Positions 8,706 to 17,039 of a stretch of 41,640 nt of DNA are shown here, one piece after another (position 1 is the stretch's first letter; each line of letters begins with the position of its first letter). The stretch lies in the NCBI RefSeq assembly GCF_009690905.1, contig NZ_VOSW01000083.1, forward strand, positions 1 through 41,640, in the 5' to 3' direction. The position numbers were made by a program, and so were the translations under genes. Origin of the DNA: Paraburkholderia madseniana (GTDB lineage: Bacteria; Pseudomonadota; Gammaproteobacteria; Burkholderiales; Burkholderiaceae). The notes under the pieces were generated by a model. The model searched no databases and was not told where the DNA came from. It was given only the letters and a program-made list of their open reading frames with translations.

Positions 8706-8747
8706 CCGGGTCAGGGTGGTGCTGGATGCTGCCAGGACCTGACCCGG
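8706..8747 (-). promoter_or_regulatory. Leader hairpin upstream of parB-like gene
   Basis: A perfect 10-bp stem (CCGGGTCAGG / CCTGACCCGG) with a 22-base loop lies 30-70 bases upstream of the ParB-like start, between it and the DUF932 stop. It resembles in placement and loop sequence the hairpin at 9726-9764. Confidence 0.4.
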
Positions 8748-8808
8748 ATAGGAGTCCTGACAGAAGGTGACGGAATCGGGGGCGTTGTAAGTGATCCCCG
8801 TGCCGTGC

Positions 8809-9642
8809 TTACGCCTTCATCTGGCGCATCGCGTCCGCCAGCATCCAGAGGGCGCGGTTGAGTTTCACGTTCTGGTCGATGCCGGTGATAGGCCGCGTAG
8901 ACATGGAGCGCCCGGTGCGCGAGCGTCCGTGCAGCCCACCCTTGGTGAGGTTTTCCTGGACGCGGTTAAAGACCGTCCAGAGGTCGTCACGACGATCCTC
9001 GAAACGGCGCGGAGCGAGTAACTGGCTTTCGGTGACGGGCGCGGGTGCCTCGGTGTCGGTCGGGTCGTAGCGCAGCGCGAGCGCGGAGCGTGCGAACGCA
9101 TTCTGTTCGTCGCGGTCGAGCGCCACATCGCGCATACCGTCCTTCTGCTCACGGATCAGATCGAAGCCGTCGAGCACGTCGAATGCGCCGTTGATGACGT
9201 TCTGGACGATGTTGCCCTTGTGTGGCACGCGGATATCCCGGACGCTGTCGCCTGCGACCATGCCGTTCTGGCAGACGAAGCGCAGCACGCCCGCGAGCAT
9301 CTGGTAGCTGCTCGTGCCGTCGTGCGAGTTCAGCAGCACGATTTCATTGGCTTCGTCGCCGGTGATCTGGTCGGCGTGGCGAAGCCGCAGCATGTGTTTC
9401 GTGTACTCACGGCGGTCGTCGTGGCGTACGCGGGTCTGGCAGGCCATGAAGGGCTGGAAGCCTTCGTTGCGCAGGCCGCGCAGCACGTCGATGGTCGGAA
9501 TGTAGGTGTAGCGCTCGGAGCGGCTTTCGTGCTTGCCGTCGGCGAAGATGGACGGGGCAACGCGGCGGATCTGGTCATCCGACAGGGGCGAGTCCGAGCG
9601 GAGCATCGGGGAACCGTAACGGAAAGAGGAAGCGAGTTGCAT
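8809..9642 (-). CDS. DUF932 domain-containing protein
   Basis: This 277-residue protein has the typical DUF932 layout: YTYIPTIDVLRGLRNEGFQP near residue 44, a central VRHDDRREYTKHMLRL strand, NEIVLLNSHDGTSSYQMLAG near 98, and LRFVCQNGMVAG. DUF932 proteins are widespread on ICEs and plasmids; some phage and plasmid members are called LGT or ArdC-like neighbours, but their biochemistry is not settled. The internal start at 9642 is chosen over the longer open frame because GGAG stands seven bases upstream and the extra N-terminus would be Pro/Arg-rich translation of the leader. It is co-directional with the ParB-like gene, about 130 bp apart. Confidence 0.75.
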   Translation of the reverse strand: MQLASSFRYGSPMLRSDSPLSDDQIRRVAPSIFADGKHESRSERYTYIPTIDVLRGLRNEGFQPFMACQTRVRHDDRREYTKHMLRLRHADQITGDEANEIVLLNSHDGTSSYQMLAGVLRFVCQNGMVAGDSVRDIRVPHKGNIVQNVINGAFDVLDGFDLIREQKDGMRDVALDRDEQNAFARSALALRYDPTDTEAPAPVTESQLLAPRRFEDRRDDLWTVFNRVQENLTKGGLHGRSRTGRSMSTRPITGIDQNVKLNRALWMLADAMRQMKA

Positions 9643-9725
9643 GGCAATCTCCACAGCAAAAGGTTGAGGGCTTGAACCGGGCGAGGGGACGTGTCTTGCC
9701 GTTGCGGCTGGACACCTCCTGGTGG

Positions 9726-9764
9726 AACCCGGGGTTGGCTTTGCTGCCGCCAGGCTCCCGGGTT
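9726..9764 (-). promoter_or_regulatory. Leader hairpin upstream of DUF932 gene
   Basis: AACCCGGG (9726-9733) pairs with CCCGGGTT (9757-9764) around a 23-base loop containing GCTGCCGCCAGG. It lies about 85-120 bases upstream of the DUF932 start. A similar hairpin precedes the ParB-like gene (8706-8747). Confidence 0.4.
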
Positions 9765-9784
9765 TCCGCCCGTGCGACTCAAGG

Positions 9785-9876
9785 AGCCGATAGCGGGCAG
9801 GCGTCAAGGAAAAAAGGCGAGGGAGGGGTGCGGGCAACACGGTCCCTCGCCCCTTGACGCCTGCCCGCTATCGGCT
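9785..9876. repeat. Large nested inverted repeat (25-bp perfect outer stem)
   Basis: The outer arms are perfect over 25 bp: 9785-9809 (AGCCGATAGCGGGCAGGCG, then TCAAGG) and 9852-9876. Inside, GGCGAGGGA (9816-9824) pairs with TCCCTCGCC (9843-9851), leaving an A6 bulge on one side and an 18-base loop. Nothing in the neighbouring genes explains it. It could be a strong terminator at the boundary of the minus-strand block, a recombination or replication structure, or a small non-autonomous mobile repeat. Confidence 0.75.
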
Positions 9877-10450
9877 ACGGTCGCGTGGTCAGGGCGGCAA
9901 CCTGGGAGCGCGGTGCATGCCGTGACGCGAGTTGACCGGACAGGTGGCCGTGCCGGATAGAAGATGACGGGGTTGACTGCTGCGCCAGGGATTGATGCCC
10001 GACAGGGGCGAGACGCGGTACGCGGCTCGACGCTCAGCGCGAAAGCCCGGCCCGTAGCGCAAGCGAAGGGCGGCGCCCGGGAAGGTACGTGGCAACGCCG
10101 ATCGACCCTGACGGACAAGGCGCGCCGTCGGTGCCGACGTCGGGTTCGATCCGGATGGATCCGGACGAGTGCAGGCGCTCTGAACGTATGAAGCGGGATG
10201 TGGTGGCGAGAGGGTGCGACCGGACGGAGGAGGCAGACCACCACGCCGGACGAGGGATGGTCACGTGAGGTCATCAAGCGATCGGGTGGCCTACGTTCAC
10301 AAAACACGCCGTATGAGCGTGTCGAGACGTGCAAGGCCGGCGCTATGCCACGGCGCAGCCGATGCTCGCTATCTGCGAAACGCTACTCTGTGAGATCCGG
10401 TCGTCGCCGTCCAGCGGAGCAGGGTTAGCCGCCGAAGGCGTTTCCGAATG
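9877..10450. other. Gene-free stretch of about 570 bp
   Basis: The stretch is high in GC with several short Arg-rich frames on both strands, none with a plausible start, motif or convincing codon pattern. A tandem GATCCGGA repeat occurs near 10148-10165. I see nothing else I can support. Confidence 0.4.
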
Positions 10451-11086
10451 CTACGCAACGACCAGCGCGTCCTGAGACTGTCTTTCGACAATGGGGGCGG
10501 CTGTCTGTGGTGCCGCGCTCGAATTCGCGACGTCTGCGAGCCGGTCCGGCGCGGGCGTTGACTCTGGTGTCGCTTTGAGCCGCCATCTGCGTTCGGCCAG
10601 CATGGTTCCCCGGCAGTCCGGCGAGCCGCAGTGGCAGGCGTACCGCTGCCGCAACTGACGGGTGTACCGGCCTTCCACGCAAAGCGCGTAGTCGATGCTG
10701 AGCTCTTCGCCGCTTCGTATCGGCTGCACGGTCTGTATGAAGATCCGGCCATTGCGGTCTTCCGCTTCGCAGTTGGGGCGGCACGCATGATTGATCCACC
10801 GGGCGCTGTTGCCGCCCACCGCACCGTCTATGACGGTGCCGTCGCCGATGTCGAAATAGAAGGTATGGTCCGGATGCGCAGGATCGCGGGGGTGACGGAG
10901 CAACGCCATGTCCCAGGAGATACGCTCGCCCTTGTATTCACACACCTGTTCGCCCGCGGCAAGTGTGCGCGTGGCGAATACACCCCAGCCGTGAACCGGT
11001 GACCGGCGAACAGCGAACCGGTTGCGACGACGTGTGGTATCGGCAGGCGTCCGCGCAACAGTATCGGAATCGTTCTTCAAGGGCAT
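10451..11086 (-). CDS. SET domain protein (putative lysine methyltransferase)
   Basis: This 211-residue protein has a compact SET domain at about residues 22-160. The landmarks are SPVHGWGVFATRTLAAGE (start of SET), GGNSARWINHACRPNCEA (the NHS/C-type SAM and pseudoknot motif), SGEELSIDYAL (C-terminal SET motif), and a post-SET zinc-binding cluster, CHCGSPDCRG. The tail is unstructured and Ala/Pro-rich. SET proteins transfer methyl groups from SAM to protein lysines. Bacterial copies on mobile elements are common, but their targets are usually unknown. The start at 11086 has no strong ribosome-binding site, so a slightly shorter form is possible. Confidence 0.8.
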   Translation of the reverse strand: MPLKNDSDTVARTPADTTRRRNRFAVRRSPVHGWGVFATRTLAAGEQVCEYKGERISWDMALLRHPRDPAHPDHTFYFDIGDGTVIDGAVGGNSARWINHACRPNCEAEDRNGRIFIQTVQPIRSGEELSIDYALCVEGRYTRQLRQRYACHCGSPDCRGTMLAERRWRLKATPESTPAPDRLADVANSSAAPQTAAPIVERQSQDALVVA

Positions 11087-11259
11087 GGTCGGGACGGTTG
11101 CGGAACGGAGGAACTGGGTCAGGCAGCCGGGATAGAGTGCCCGGTCGAATTTCCTTTTTCAAGCGATGCCATTATTTTTCACGCCAGCGATACAGGCGTA
11201 ATGAGATACCGACCGACGCGAACGGGTGTCGCGCAGGAGATGAGCACAGTCTGGAGGAC

Positions 11260-11451
11260 CTACAGGATCCTCATGTATCGGATTCTACCGATCTGGGGCG
11301 AGCGCTCCAGGATCAGGTCCGCAATGAATTCCGGGAGCAGGGCGCGCGGAATGTTTGCAGGAACATTGTCGACCAGTTGCGAGGCGACGCGCGCGATGAA
11401 GTCATCGGGCGAGCTTGCAAGACTGTGCTCATAACTCACGCGGTACTCCAT
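11260..11451 (-). CDS. Small hypothetical protein
   Basis: This is a 63-residue reading frame with helical, amphipathic character (SPDDFIARVASQLVDNVP, then ALLPEFIADLILERS). The ATG at 11451 with GGAG ten bases upstream is preferred to the longer frame to 11595, whose N-terminus is Pro/Arg-rich. It is not recognised. It lies between the SET gene and an opposite-strand small operon, and could instead be non-coding. Confidence 0.4.
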   Translation of the reverse strand: MEYRVSYEHSLASSPDDFIARVASQLVDNVPANIPRALLPEFIADLILERSPQIGRIRYMRIL

Positions 11452-11685
11452 GATGCACGATGCTCCGGGGGAGGCTTTCTGAGCGAGCGATTCTACCAGC
11501 GGCCGGGGCGGCGCGCGGTATGCGTCGATGGGGCGGCAGGGCGGTGTATCTGCCTGACGGGGCGTTGGCAAGTGCTTGCAGGCGGTGATCCGCATGCCAT
11601 GTGTGTGGCGTTACCGGGAGAAGGCTTTTGGCGGCAAAGGAATGGTTGGTAGAATCCCGGCCAGCAGAACGGACAAATCCTATCT

Positions 11686-11856
11686 ATGCTTTTGCCTGAC
11701 GACGCACCGCATGTAGATGTGACTATCTCGATGCGTTGGGCAAACTGCCTACCCGAGAGCATTCTCGCGCATTTGCCAGAGGACCATACTCCTGTGTTTG
11801 CCGTTGACAATGACGTCCCGGGCACGGCCCGACAGCCGGAGACTGTCTCAGCATGA
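11686..11856 (+). CDS. Small hypothetical protein, translationally coupled
   Basis: This 56-residue frame begins MLLPDDAPHVDVTISMRW and ends RQPETVSA. It is acidic, with no motif recognised. Its TGA overlaps the ATG of the next gene (ATGA at 11853-11856), the usual sign of translational coupling, which is the main support for calling it. No strong ribosome-binding site is visible upstream of its ATG. Confidence 0.45.
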   Translation: MLLPDDAPHVDVTISMRWANCLPESILAHLPEDHTPVFAVDNDVPGTARQPETVSA

Positions 11857-12098
11857 GTTTCAACGACCCGATATTCGGGCAGCAGGTGAGCAACGGCGCA
11901 CGCGTGCGCACGAGTGCCCCCGTCGGTTCCAGAATCCTGTGTCAGGACGGTGAGCTTGAAGTGCTCGAGATTGGTCCGTTCGTGTCCGCGGCGAATGGAA
12001 TGCAGGTCCGGTTCCGGGCACGTTTGACCGAAGCCGGCCGGCTGCTAGCCGGTACGGTCATCCATACACCATGGGGCGTGTGCGAAGTCGTGGACTGA
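11853..12098 (+). CDS. Small hypothetical protein
   Basis: This 81-residue protein looks all-beta: segments such as SRILCQDGELEVLEIGPF and MQVRFRARLTEAGRLLAG, then TVIHTPWGVCEVV, suggest a small barrel. Its function is not recognised. It overlaps the preceding 56-residue gene by four bases and probably depends on it for translation. Its 3' end overlaps the end of a possible opposite-strand gene. Confidence 0.5.
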   Translation: MSFNDPIFGQQVSNGARVRTSAPVGSRILCQDGELEVLEIGPFVSAANGMQVRFRARLTEAGRLLAGTVIHTPWGVCEVVD

Positions 12099-12329
12099 CC
12101 GGTAGGGAACCGCTATCCGTCCTGTTCTGGCGCCGGCGTGTCTGTAGGCGTATTCATGCAGGTTGATGGACGGCGAATCCAGATCGCACAGGGCCTTGCG
12201 TCGTTCTATCAGTTCGTGACGACGACTCTGATTCTTCAGAAAGCGCAGTTCGGGCGCCAGCCGCACCGTCGCTCGGACGATACCGGTGGCGACGGTTCGC
12301 CTGAGTGAACTGGCGGGCGAGCCGGCCAT
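12045..12329 (-). CDS. Possible hypothetical protein
   Basis: This frame has strongly G/C-biased third codon positions over about 90 codons (MAGSPASSLRRTVATGIVRA, then LAPELRFLKNQSRRHELIER), which suggests real coding. It has no known motif, an uncertain start (ATG 12329 has GGAG eleven bases away) and a 54-bp tail overlap with the opposite-strand gene ending at 12098. It may be a remnant. Confidence 0.3.
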   Translation of the reverse strand: MAGSPASSLRRTVATGIVRATVRLAPELRFLKNQSRRHELIERRKALCDLDSPSINLHEYAYRHAGARTGRIAVPYRSVHDFAHAPWCMDDRTG

Positions 12330-12724
12330 TTCGATGAGCACTCCGGTGATGCCAGCACCGCCCTCTCGCCAATAAAAATTAAAGCGGATTGCTACATCGT
12401 GATTTTGTCGGGCGCGTCGTATGCGGAATGCATTATTTGCGCGAGGCTTTGCCGGAATGAATAAATTAATCGGATGGCCGCTCAAGTTATTGCCATCACG
12501 GTCGTTATAGCAGTTTGGACGGGCGTCCAGTAAAGGGGTGCGTTGCACGCAGAAGAATCGGACGATTGTTTATAAAAGGCTGGGCCATAACATCGTTGCC
12601 GATTTTACGGAGCGTCCGATTGATGTGCCAGTTAAATACATTCGCAAACTGCGGGTCCAGCAAGTGAAGCAATGTATCGCATGGCGCGTGTACTGTTATT
12701 TGTGACGGGCGGCACTGACAAACT
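12330..12724. other. Gene-free, A+T-richer stretch
   Basis: Base composition drops relative to both sides, with runs such as AATAAAAATTAAAG near 12372. It precedes the five-gene cluster and presumably holds its promoter, but I could not pick a confident -35/-10 pair. Confidence 0.35.
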
Positions 12725-13570
12725 ATGACGACACCAGCGTGGTTGACGCAGCTGATTAGTAGCGAAATCGACCAACGGATAGAAAACGACCATCGGACAA
12801 CCGCGGCAACTTTTTTGGGATGGCCCAGAAACGAGATTTTCCGGGATGTTATCGGGGGTGGCCAGGCAGATTTCAATGCCTCCATCGGCCATCTGAGCGG
12901 GGACGACAGAGCCCTTCTGTACGCAAAATATAACCAGGGGCGGCACCTCGACGAATTGCGTCATGCATTCGCCAGATTACTTGGAGACCACGGAAACATC
13001 GCACGTCCGACGGTCGTTGATCTCGGCTGCGGACCGTTTACAGCAGGGCTGTCCTTTGCGGCATCGCTGGGCCCACAGGAGCCGTTCCGGTACTTCGGCG
13101 TTGATCGCGCGACGAGTATGCTGAGTTTAGGAGCGTTGCTCGCCGAGCGTGCCCGGGAGTACGGAGCGTTCCACCCTCAGACAACCTGCTGGTTCGGCGA
13201 TGATCTGGGCCGGGTCGATTTTGGACCCGCCCGAGGCGAATGGACGCTTGTGGTCGCATCGTATCTGCTTGCCAGCCCGACTATTGACGTCGGGTTGCTC
13301 GTAGCCTCTATCCTGACGGCAGTTTCCAGCATTGGGCCTGGTCCCGCTGCGGTGTTTTACACGAACAGTGCGAACCGGAACGCTGATGCGAAATATCCGA
13401 CATTCCGGGACGCTTTGATGCAAGGTGGTTTCGAGCTCGCGGTCGATGACGTGGAGCGCTTCGCTGACACGAACAAATCACCCAAGGACGTGCACTACGC
13501 GTTGCTGTACCGACCGGCAAAGACCACGATTCAGATGAAAGGACGCACCAATGAAGTTGCCAAAGCTTGA
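12725..13570 (+). CDS. SAM-dependent methyltransferase-like protein
   Basis: This 281-residue protein is the first gene of a five-gene cluster. VVDLGCGPFTAGLSFA near residue 97 is a class I methyltransferase motif I with the SAM-binding GxGxxT/S-like loop, and FRYFGVDRATSML near 121 supplies the acidic motif II. A hydrophobic strand (WTLVVASYLLASP) follows where motif IV is expected, without an obvious NPPY or DPPY, so DNA adenine or N4-cytosine specificity is not indicated. Residues 1-90 are an N-terminal helical extension. The substrate is unknown. The 3' end overlaps the helicase gene by 20 bp, indicating coupling. The start codon has only a weak ribosome-binding site. Confidence 0.65.
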   Translation: MTTPAWLTQLISSEIDQRIENDHRTTAATFLGWPRNEIFRDVIGGGQADFNASIGHLSGDDRALLYAKYNQGRHLDELRHAFARLLGDHGNIARPTVVDLGCGPFTAGLSFAASLGPQEPFRYFGVDRATSMLSLGALLAERAREYGAFHPQTTCWFGDDLGRVDFGPARGEWTLVVASYLLASPTIDVGLLVASILTAVSSIGPGPAAVFYTNSANRNADAKYPTFRDALMQGGFELAVDDVERFADTNKSPKDVHYALLYRPAKTTIQMKGRTNEVAKA

Positions 13571-14639
13571 CGATCTGGCTGATGAGCAGATGGTCGTCTA
13601 CGAACATGATCCCGAGGAAAGTCTGTTCGTCGTGGGACCGCCGGGGTCTGGGAAGACCAGTCTGGCCGTGCTTCGTGCGAAGTTCCTGAGGGAACTCGAC
13701 AAGAAACTCGTGCTGGTAACACGAAACAAGATGCTCGCTGCGCTCGCGGGGCAACTGGATGGCGAGGCGCTGGTAGCGAAGACCATGAGCGCCTTCATCG
13801 CGAAAACCTACTATGACCGCTTCGCCCGGAATGTGCCGGAGTTGTCACCGTATGTATACGACTGGGACACTATTATCGGAGACTTCGCAGCGGCGGAGGT
13901 CGTGCCGACGCTCGAGCATCTTGTGATTGACGAGGGGCAAAACCTGCCCGCTGGTTTTTTTCGGTGGGCCGTGCGATTTGGCGCGCAAACGCTCACCATT
14001 TTCGCGGACGAGGACCAGACTACCGATTCGCTGCGCGCGTCATTGCAGGACATTTTCGACGCCGGTATGCCTGTACCTATCCGCCTGCAGGCGAATCACC
14101 GGAACACCGCGGAGATTGCCGCCGTTGCCGAGCATTTTCATCGTTCTCAGGTTTTGCCGCCCGGGATCGTTCAGCGTCGACGCGGCGGCGAGATTCCGCG
14201 CCTCGTACAGCCTCGAAGCTGGGAGGAACTCGTCGCGCTCGTCGCCACACGCTTTCAGAATCGCGCGCAGGCGATCGGGGTGATTGTGTACCGGCGGGAC
14301 GACGTCCTTCAGGTTCAGGAAAAACTGGTGGGAGCGTTGCCGCCGGGTACCCGGATTGACGCTTATGTCAATGGTGGGAAGGGGGCGGCGGAGGACATCC
14401 GGTTGCTCGATACAGGCATTACAGTGCTTAGCAGTGAGTCGGTGATTGGACTTGAGTTCCATGCTGTATATTTGCAGGACCTGGACAGGTCCCTTCCATG
14501 TAACTCAACTGAGGCTTTTCGACGTATGTACATGTTGTGCGCACGGGCGCGCGATAACCTGACGCTGGTCGACGGTCCATTCGCACTGAGTGCAAGTCAG
14601 ATTGCTGATTTACCCGGCCCAGCGCTGCTCGCCCGATGA
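13551..14639 (+). CDS. Compact superfamily 1 (UvrD/Rep-like) helicase or ATPase
   Basis: This 362-residue protein retains the two-RecA-domain core of SF1 helicases without the usual 1B/2B insertions. Visible motifs are Walker A VGPPGSGKTS (near 28-37), Walker B LVIDEGQNLP (near 124-133), motif III IFADEDQTT (near 150), motif IV LQANHRNTAEIA (near 179), motif V SSESVIGLEFHAVYL (near 293) and motif VI YMLCARARDNLTL (near 329). UvrD is around 720 residues, so this is about half size, like other defence-associated minimal SF1 ATPases. Its ATG lies within the methyltransferase gene and its TGA overlaps the next ATG, so it is tightly coupled on both sides. Confidence 0.8.
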   Translation: MKLPKLDDLADEQMVVYEHDPEESLFVVGPPGSGKTSLAVLRAKFLRELDKKLVLVTRNKMLAALAGQLDGEALVAKTMSAFIAKTYYDRFARNVPELSPYVYDWDTIIGDFAAAEVVPTLEHLVIDEGQNLPAGFFRWAVRFGAQTLTIFADEDQTTDSLRASLQDIFDAGMPVPIRLQANHRNTAEIAAVAEHFHRSQVLPPGIVQRRRGGEIPRLVQPRSWEELVALVATRFQNRAQAIGVIVYRRDDVLQVQEKLVGALPPGTRIDAYVNGGKGAAEDIRLLDTGITVLSSESVIGLEFHAVYLQDLDRSLPCNSTEAFRRMYMLCARARDNLTLVDGPFALSASQIADLPGPALLAR

Positions 14640-16909
14640 CAAGAGAGTCTGCCTCACAGATGGACTGGCTTTCGCCTGAAGGCGCCGCTGTGCCAACGCA
14701 AAAAGCGGGTGGCGCCGCGTCGCCGCGTCTTTCGTTCGTGCTCGACAGTCGGGACTGGCTTCGCTTCGTGGCTGACGAATGGTGGCCCAGTCCCTTCGAC
14801 GCGGACGGACTGAGCCTTGGAGTAGAAGCAGTCTGTGACGACCTGAAACAAGGCGGGCGCATTTCTGTGGTCGTCTGGATTGATTCCGGTCAACTCCCAT
14901 CCTTGCCGGCCGCCATTTATCGTAGTGGACAGTGGATCGACGCGCTGGTGCATTCGGTAGCGTGTGATGACAAGGAGGTTCTCTGGCCCGGGCCAATTCA
15001 CCTGTCGAGCGTGACAGCATTCTCGGTCCCGACGGAAGGCGACCGGGCGCGCCTCGTCGCGATGGCAAAAGGGTTCAGTAACATCGAAATGCCGGCTCAA
15101 CCGGTTGAGGTCAAACCGACCACCCAGATACTGCCGGCGGCTAACCGGCCGCAATTGACGACCTTGTATCGTGCGCCCGCGCAGTGGGATTCCATTCGCG
15201 GAGCGGCTGCGATGGCAGTCTGGGCAGTGCCGGCAATAGATCCCTGGCTAGATGTGCTTTGTGAGTCTCTGTCGACCGGAGCGACTCGCGAGAACGCGGC
15301 GGCCGCGCTGGGCGCCCCATGGCTGGGCGTGCCGTTATGGGCTCGTAATGGTCCCGACGCCCTGGTCTCGCCGCTGTGGGCGGCGATCCGTGAAGTAATT
15401 GGCGCGGTGAACTACCGGGAAGAGTGGCGGCCCGCGGAGGTCCTGGAAACGATCGTAGACAGCGCCGCGCAACTGGGCGCAGACGGTGCGGCATTGGCGG
15501 AGTTGCGCGACCACACGCAGGCCATCCTTTCTGACGCGGCAGTAATAGATGTGCGACGCGCTGAGCGCGACCCTCTTGGGCTCGCGCTTCAGCTGGTTCT
15601 GCTGCGCCCGAAGGCGGAGAATTTCGTCAGTTGGGTGGACGATCTTCCATCCATGCCGCCTGCTGTATGGTGGACCGGGGCGATGCTTTCCGGGCTGTTG
15701 ACGGGGATGCGTGATCTCGACAAGCAATTCCGGGGATCTCCTGCTGCGCGGGAAATTTTGGCGGTGCGTACATGGCACCTGTCTTCCGTCGCAGGGAATG
15801 CGACACACTGCTGGCCAGATCGATTCGCTCCTAAGCCGTCATGGGTTTTGGGAAGCGACAAGGTGCAGTTTCTTGACGGCGACCGGCCCTGGGCAGATCG
15901 CAAGACAAGCCGACGTGGGGAGTGGTTCCGTGCGGATTTCGATAACGAGCCCACGTACAACCAGGCCCTCGAACTTGCGCGGCGTTTGCACCCGTCAAGC
16001 CTTCGTCGGTGCCTTCGGATAGCTGACGCCGAACTGACCGCGTCAGGCAGTGGCAAGCTGAGTGTGGACAAGACCGGACATCGTCTGAAGGTAAAGGGCG
16101 AACTGAGCCTTGCGCTGAACGATAGCGTGTCCTTCGCCGACGAGCTGGATGTCGATCATTTCCGGGACTGGATTGCGATCGGCAGCGTTGCCGAACGTCT
16201 ACCGTCACCGCCACGCGCAGCATTGCTGGAGTCGATTGAGTCCATACAACCCGCCGCAAGCCTGTCCGGGGAGCTAGCCATCGGTCAGCGCGTGTTGCAA
16301 CCGGTTCGACTGCCTGATGATCCGCCTGGGCTATTGACTATTCCGGACTTTATTTCAGGTGAGCAGGAGCTCGCTCTGCTAGCAGAGGTTGAGCGCGGCA
16401 CCTGGCTCACGGACCTGTCGAGAAGAGTTCAGCACTATGGGTGGAAATACGATTACAAGGCGCGTATGGTGGAGAGTTCCGCCTATCAGGGACCGCTTCC
16501 CCGCTGGGCCGCGGATCTGGCCGAACGCCTGCTGCGACACGGCCTGGTCGGCGAATTGCCAGATCAGGTTATCGTGAACGAATACGTGGCTAGCCAAGGC
16601 ATCGCGAAACATATTGACTGTCCGGGCTGTTTTCGCGGGGCAGTAGTAACGATCAGTCTTGGCGAATCATGGGGCATGCTGTTTCGTAGTCCAGATGGGC
16701 TGCGGAAGATTGAACGGGTACTGCAGCGCCGAAGTGCCGTTGTTCTCGATGGCGAAGTGCGCGAAGAGTGGACCCACGAGATCCCAAAGCGAAAGAAGGA
16801 AGGAACGGCCTTGCGTGGGCGACGGATCTCACTGACCTTCCGGAAAGTAAATCCTCGCACGACAAAAGCGAAGGGTGCAGCCAGCCGCAAAAAAGATAAA
16901 GGGTCGTAA
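14636..16909 (+). CDS. Large protein with C-terminal AlkB-like 2OG-Fe(II) dioxygenase domain
   Basis: This 757-residue protein is a fusion. The last 200 residues or so form an AlkB-type double-stranded beta-helix: LLTIPDFISGEQELALL opens it, KHIDCPG gives the iron ligands H659 and D661, WTHEIPK gives H714, and RRISLTFRKV supplies the 2-oxoglutarate-binding arginines. AlkB enzymes oxidatively remove alkyl groups from nucleic-acid bases. The first 560 residues or so are not recognised; they include a Trp-rich stretch (WLRFVADEWWPSPF) and mixed alpha/beta regions with no P-loop. The C-terminus is Lys/Arg-rich, which suggests nucleic-acid contact. Its ATG overlaps the helicase stop (ATGA). Free-standing AlkB is about 215 residues, so the N-terminal partner domain is unusual. 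Confidence 0.75.
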   Translation: MTRESASQMDWLSPEGAAVPTQKAGGAASPRLSFVLDSRDWLRFVADEWWPSPFDADGLSLGVEAVCDDLKQGGRISVVVWIDSGQLPSLPAAIYRSGQWIDALVHSVACDDKEVLWPGPIHLSSVTAFSVPTEGDRARLVAMAKGFSNIEMPAQPVEVKPTTQILPAANRPQLTTLYRAPAQWDSIRGAAAMAVWAVPAIDPWLDVLCESLSTGATRENAAAALGAPWLGVPLWARNGPDALVSPLWAAIREVIGAVNYREEWRPAEVLETIVDSAAQLGADGAALAELRDHTQAILSDAAVIDVRRAERDPLGLALQLVLLRPKAENFVSWVDDLPSMPPAVWWTGAMLSGLLTGMRDLDKQFRGSPAAREILAVRTWHLSSVAGNATHCWPDRFAPKPSWVLGSDKVQFLDGDRPWADRKTSRRGEWFRADFDNEPTYNQALELARRLHPSSLRRCLRIADAELTASGSGKLSVDKTGHRLKVKGELSLALNDSVSFADELDVDHFRDWIAIGSVAERLPSPPRAALLESIESIQPAASLSGELAIGQRVLQPVRLPDDPPGLLTIPDFISGEQELALLAEVERGTWLTDLSRRVQHYGWKYDYKARMVESSAYQGPLPRWAADLAERLLRHGLVGELPDQVIVNEYVASQGIAKHIDCPGCFRGAVVTISLGESWGMLFRSPDGLRKIERVLQRRSAVVLDGEVREEWTHEIPKRKKEGTALRGRRISLTFRKVNPRTTKAKGAASRKKDKGS

Positions 16910-17039
16910 GCGCGAATCTGGTCTTCAGCAATTCGACGGTTTACCGCTAGTGGTAGAACTCTTTACGTCGAACCCGGTGCACAAGCGCGAAGACGACCTT
17001 CAATCGGTGGGAAGGGACGACGAGCAAAGGGAGGAAAGC

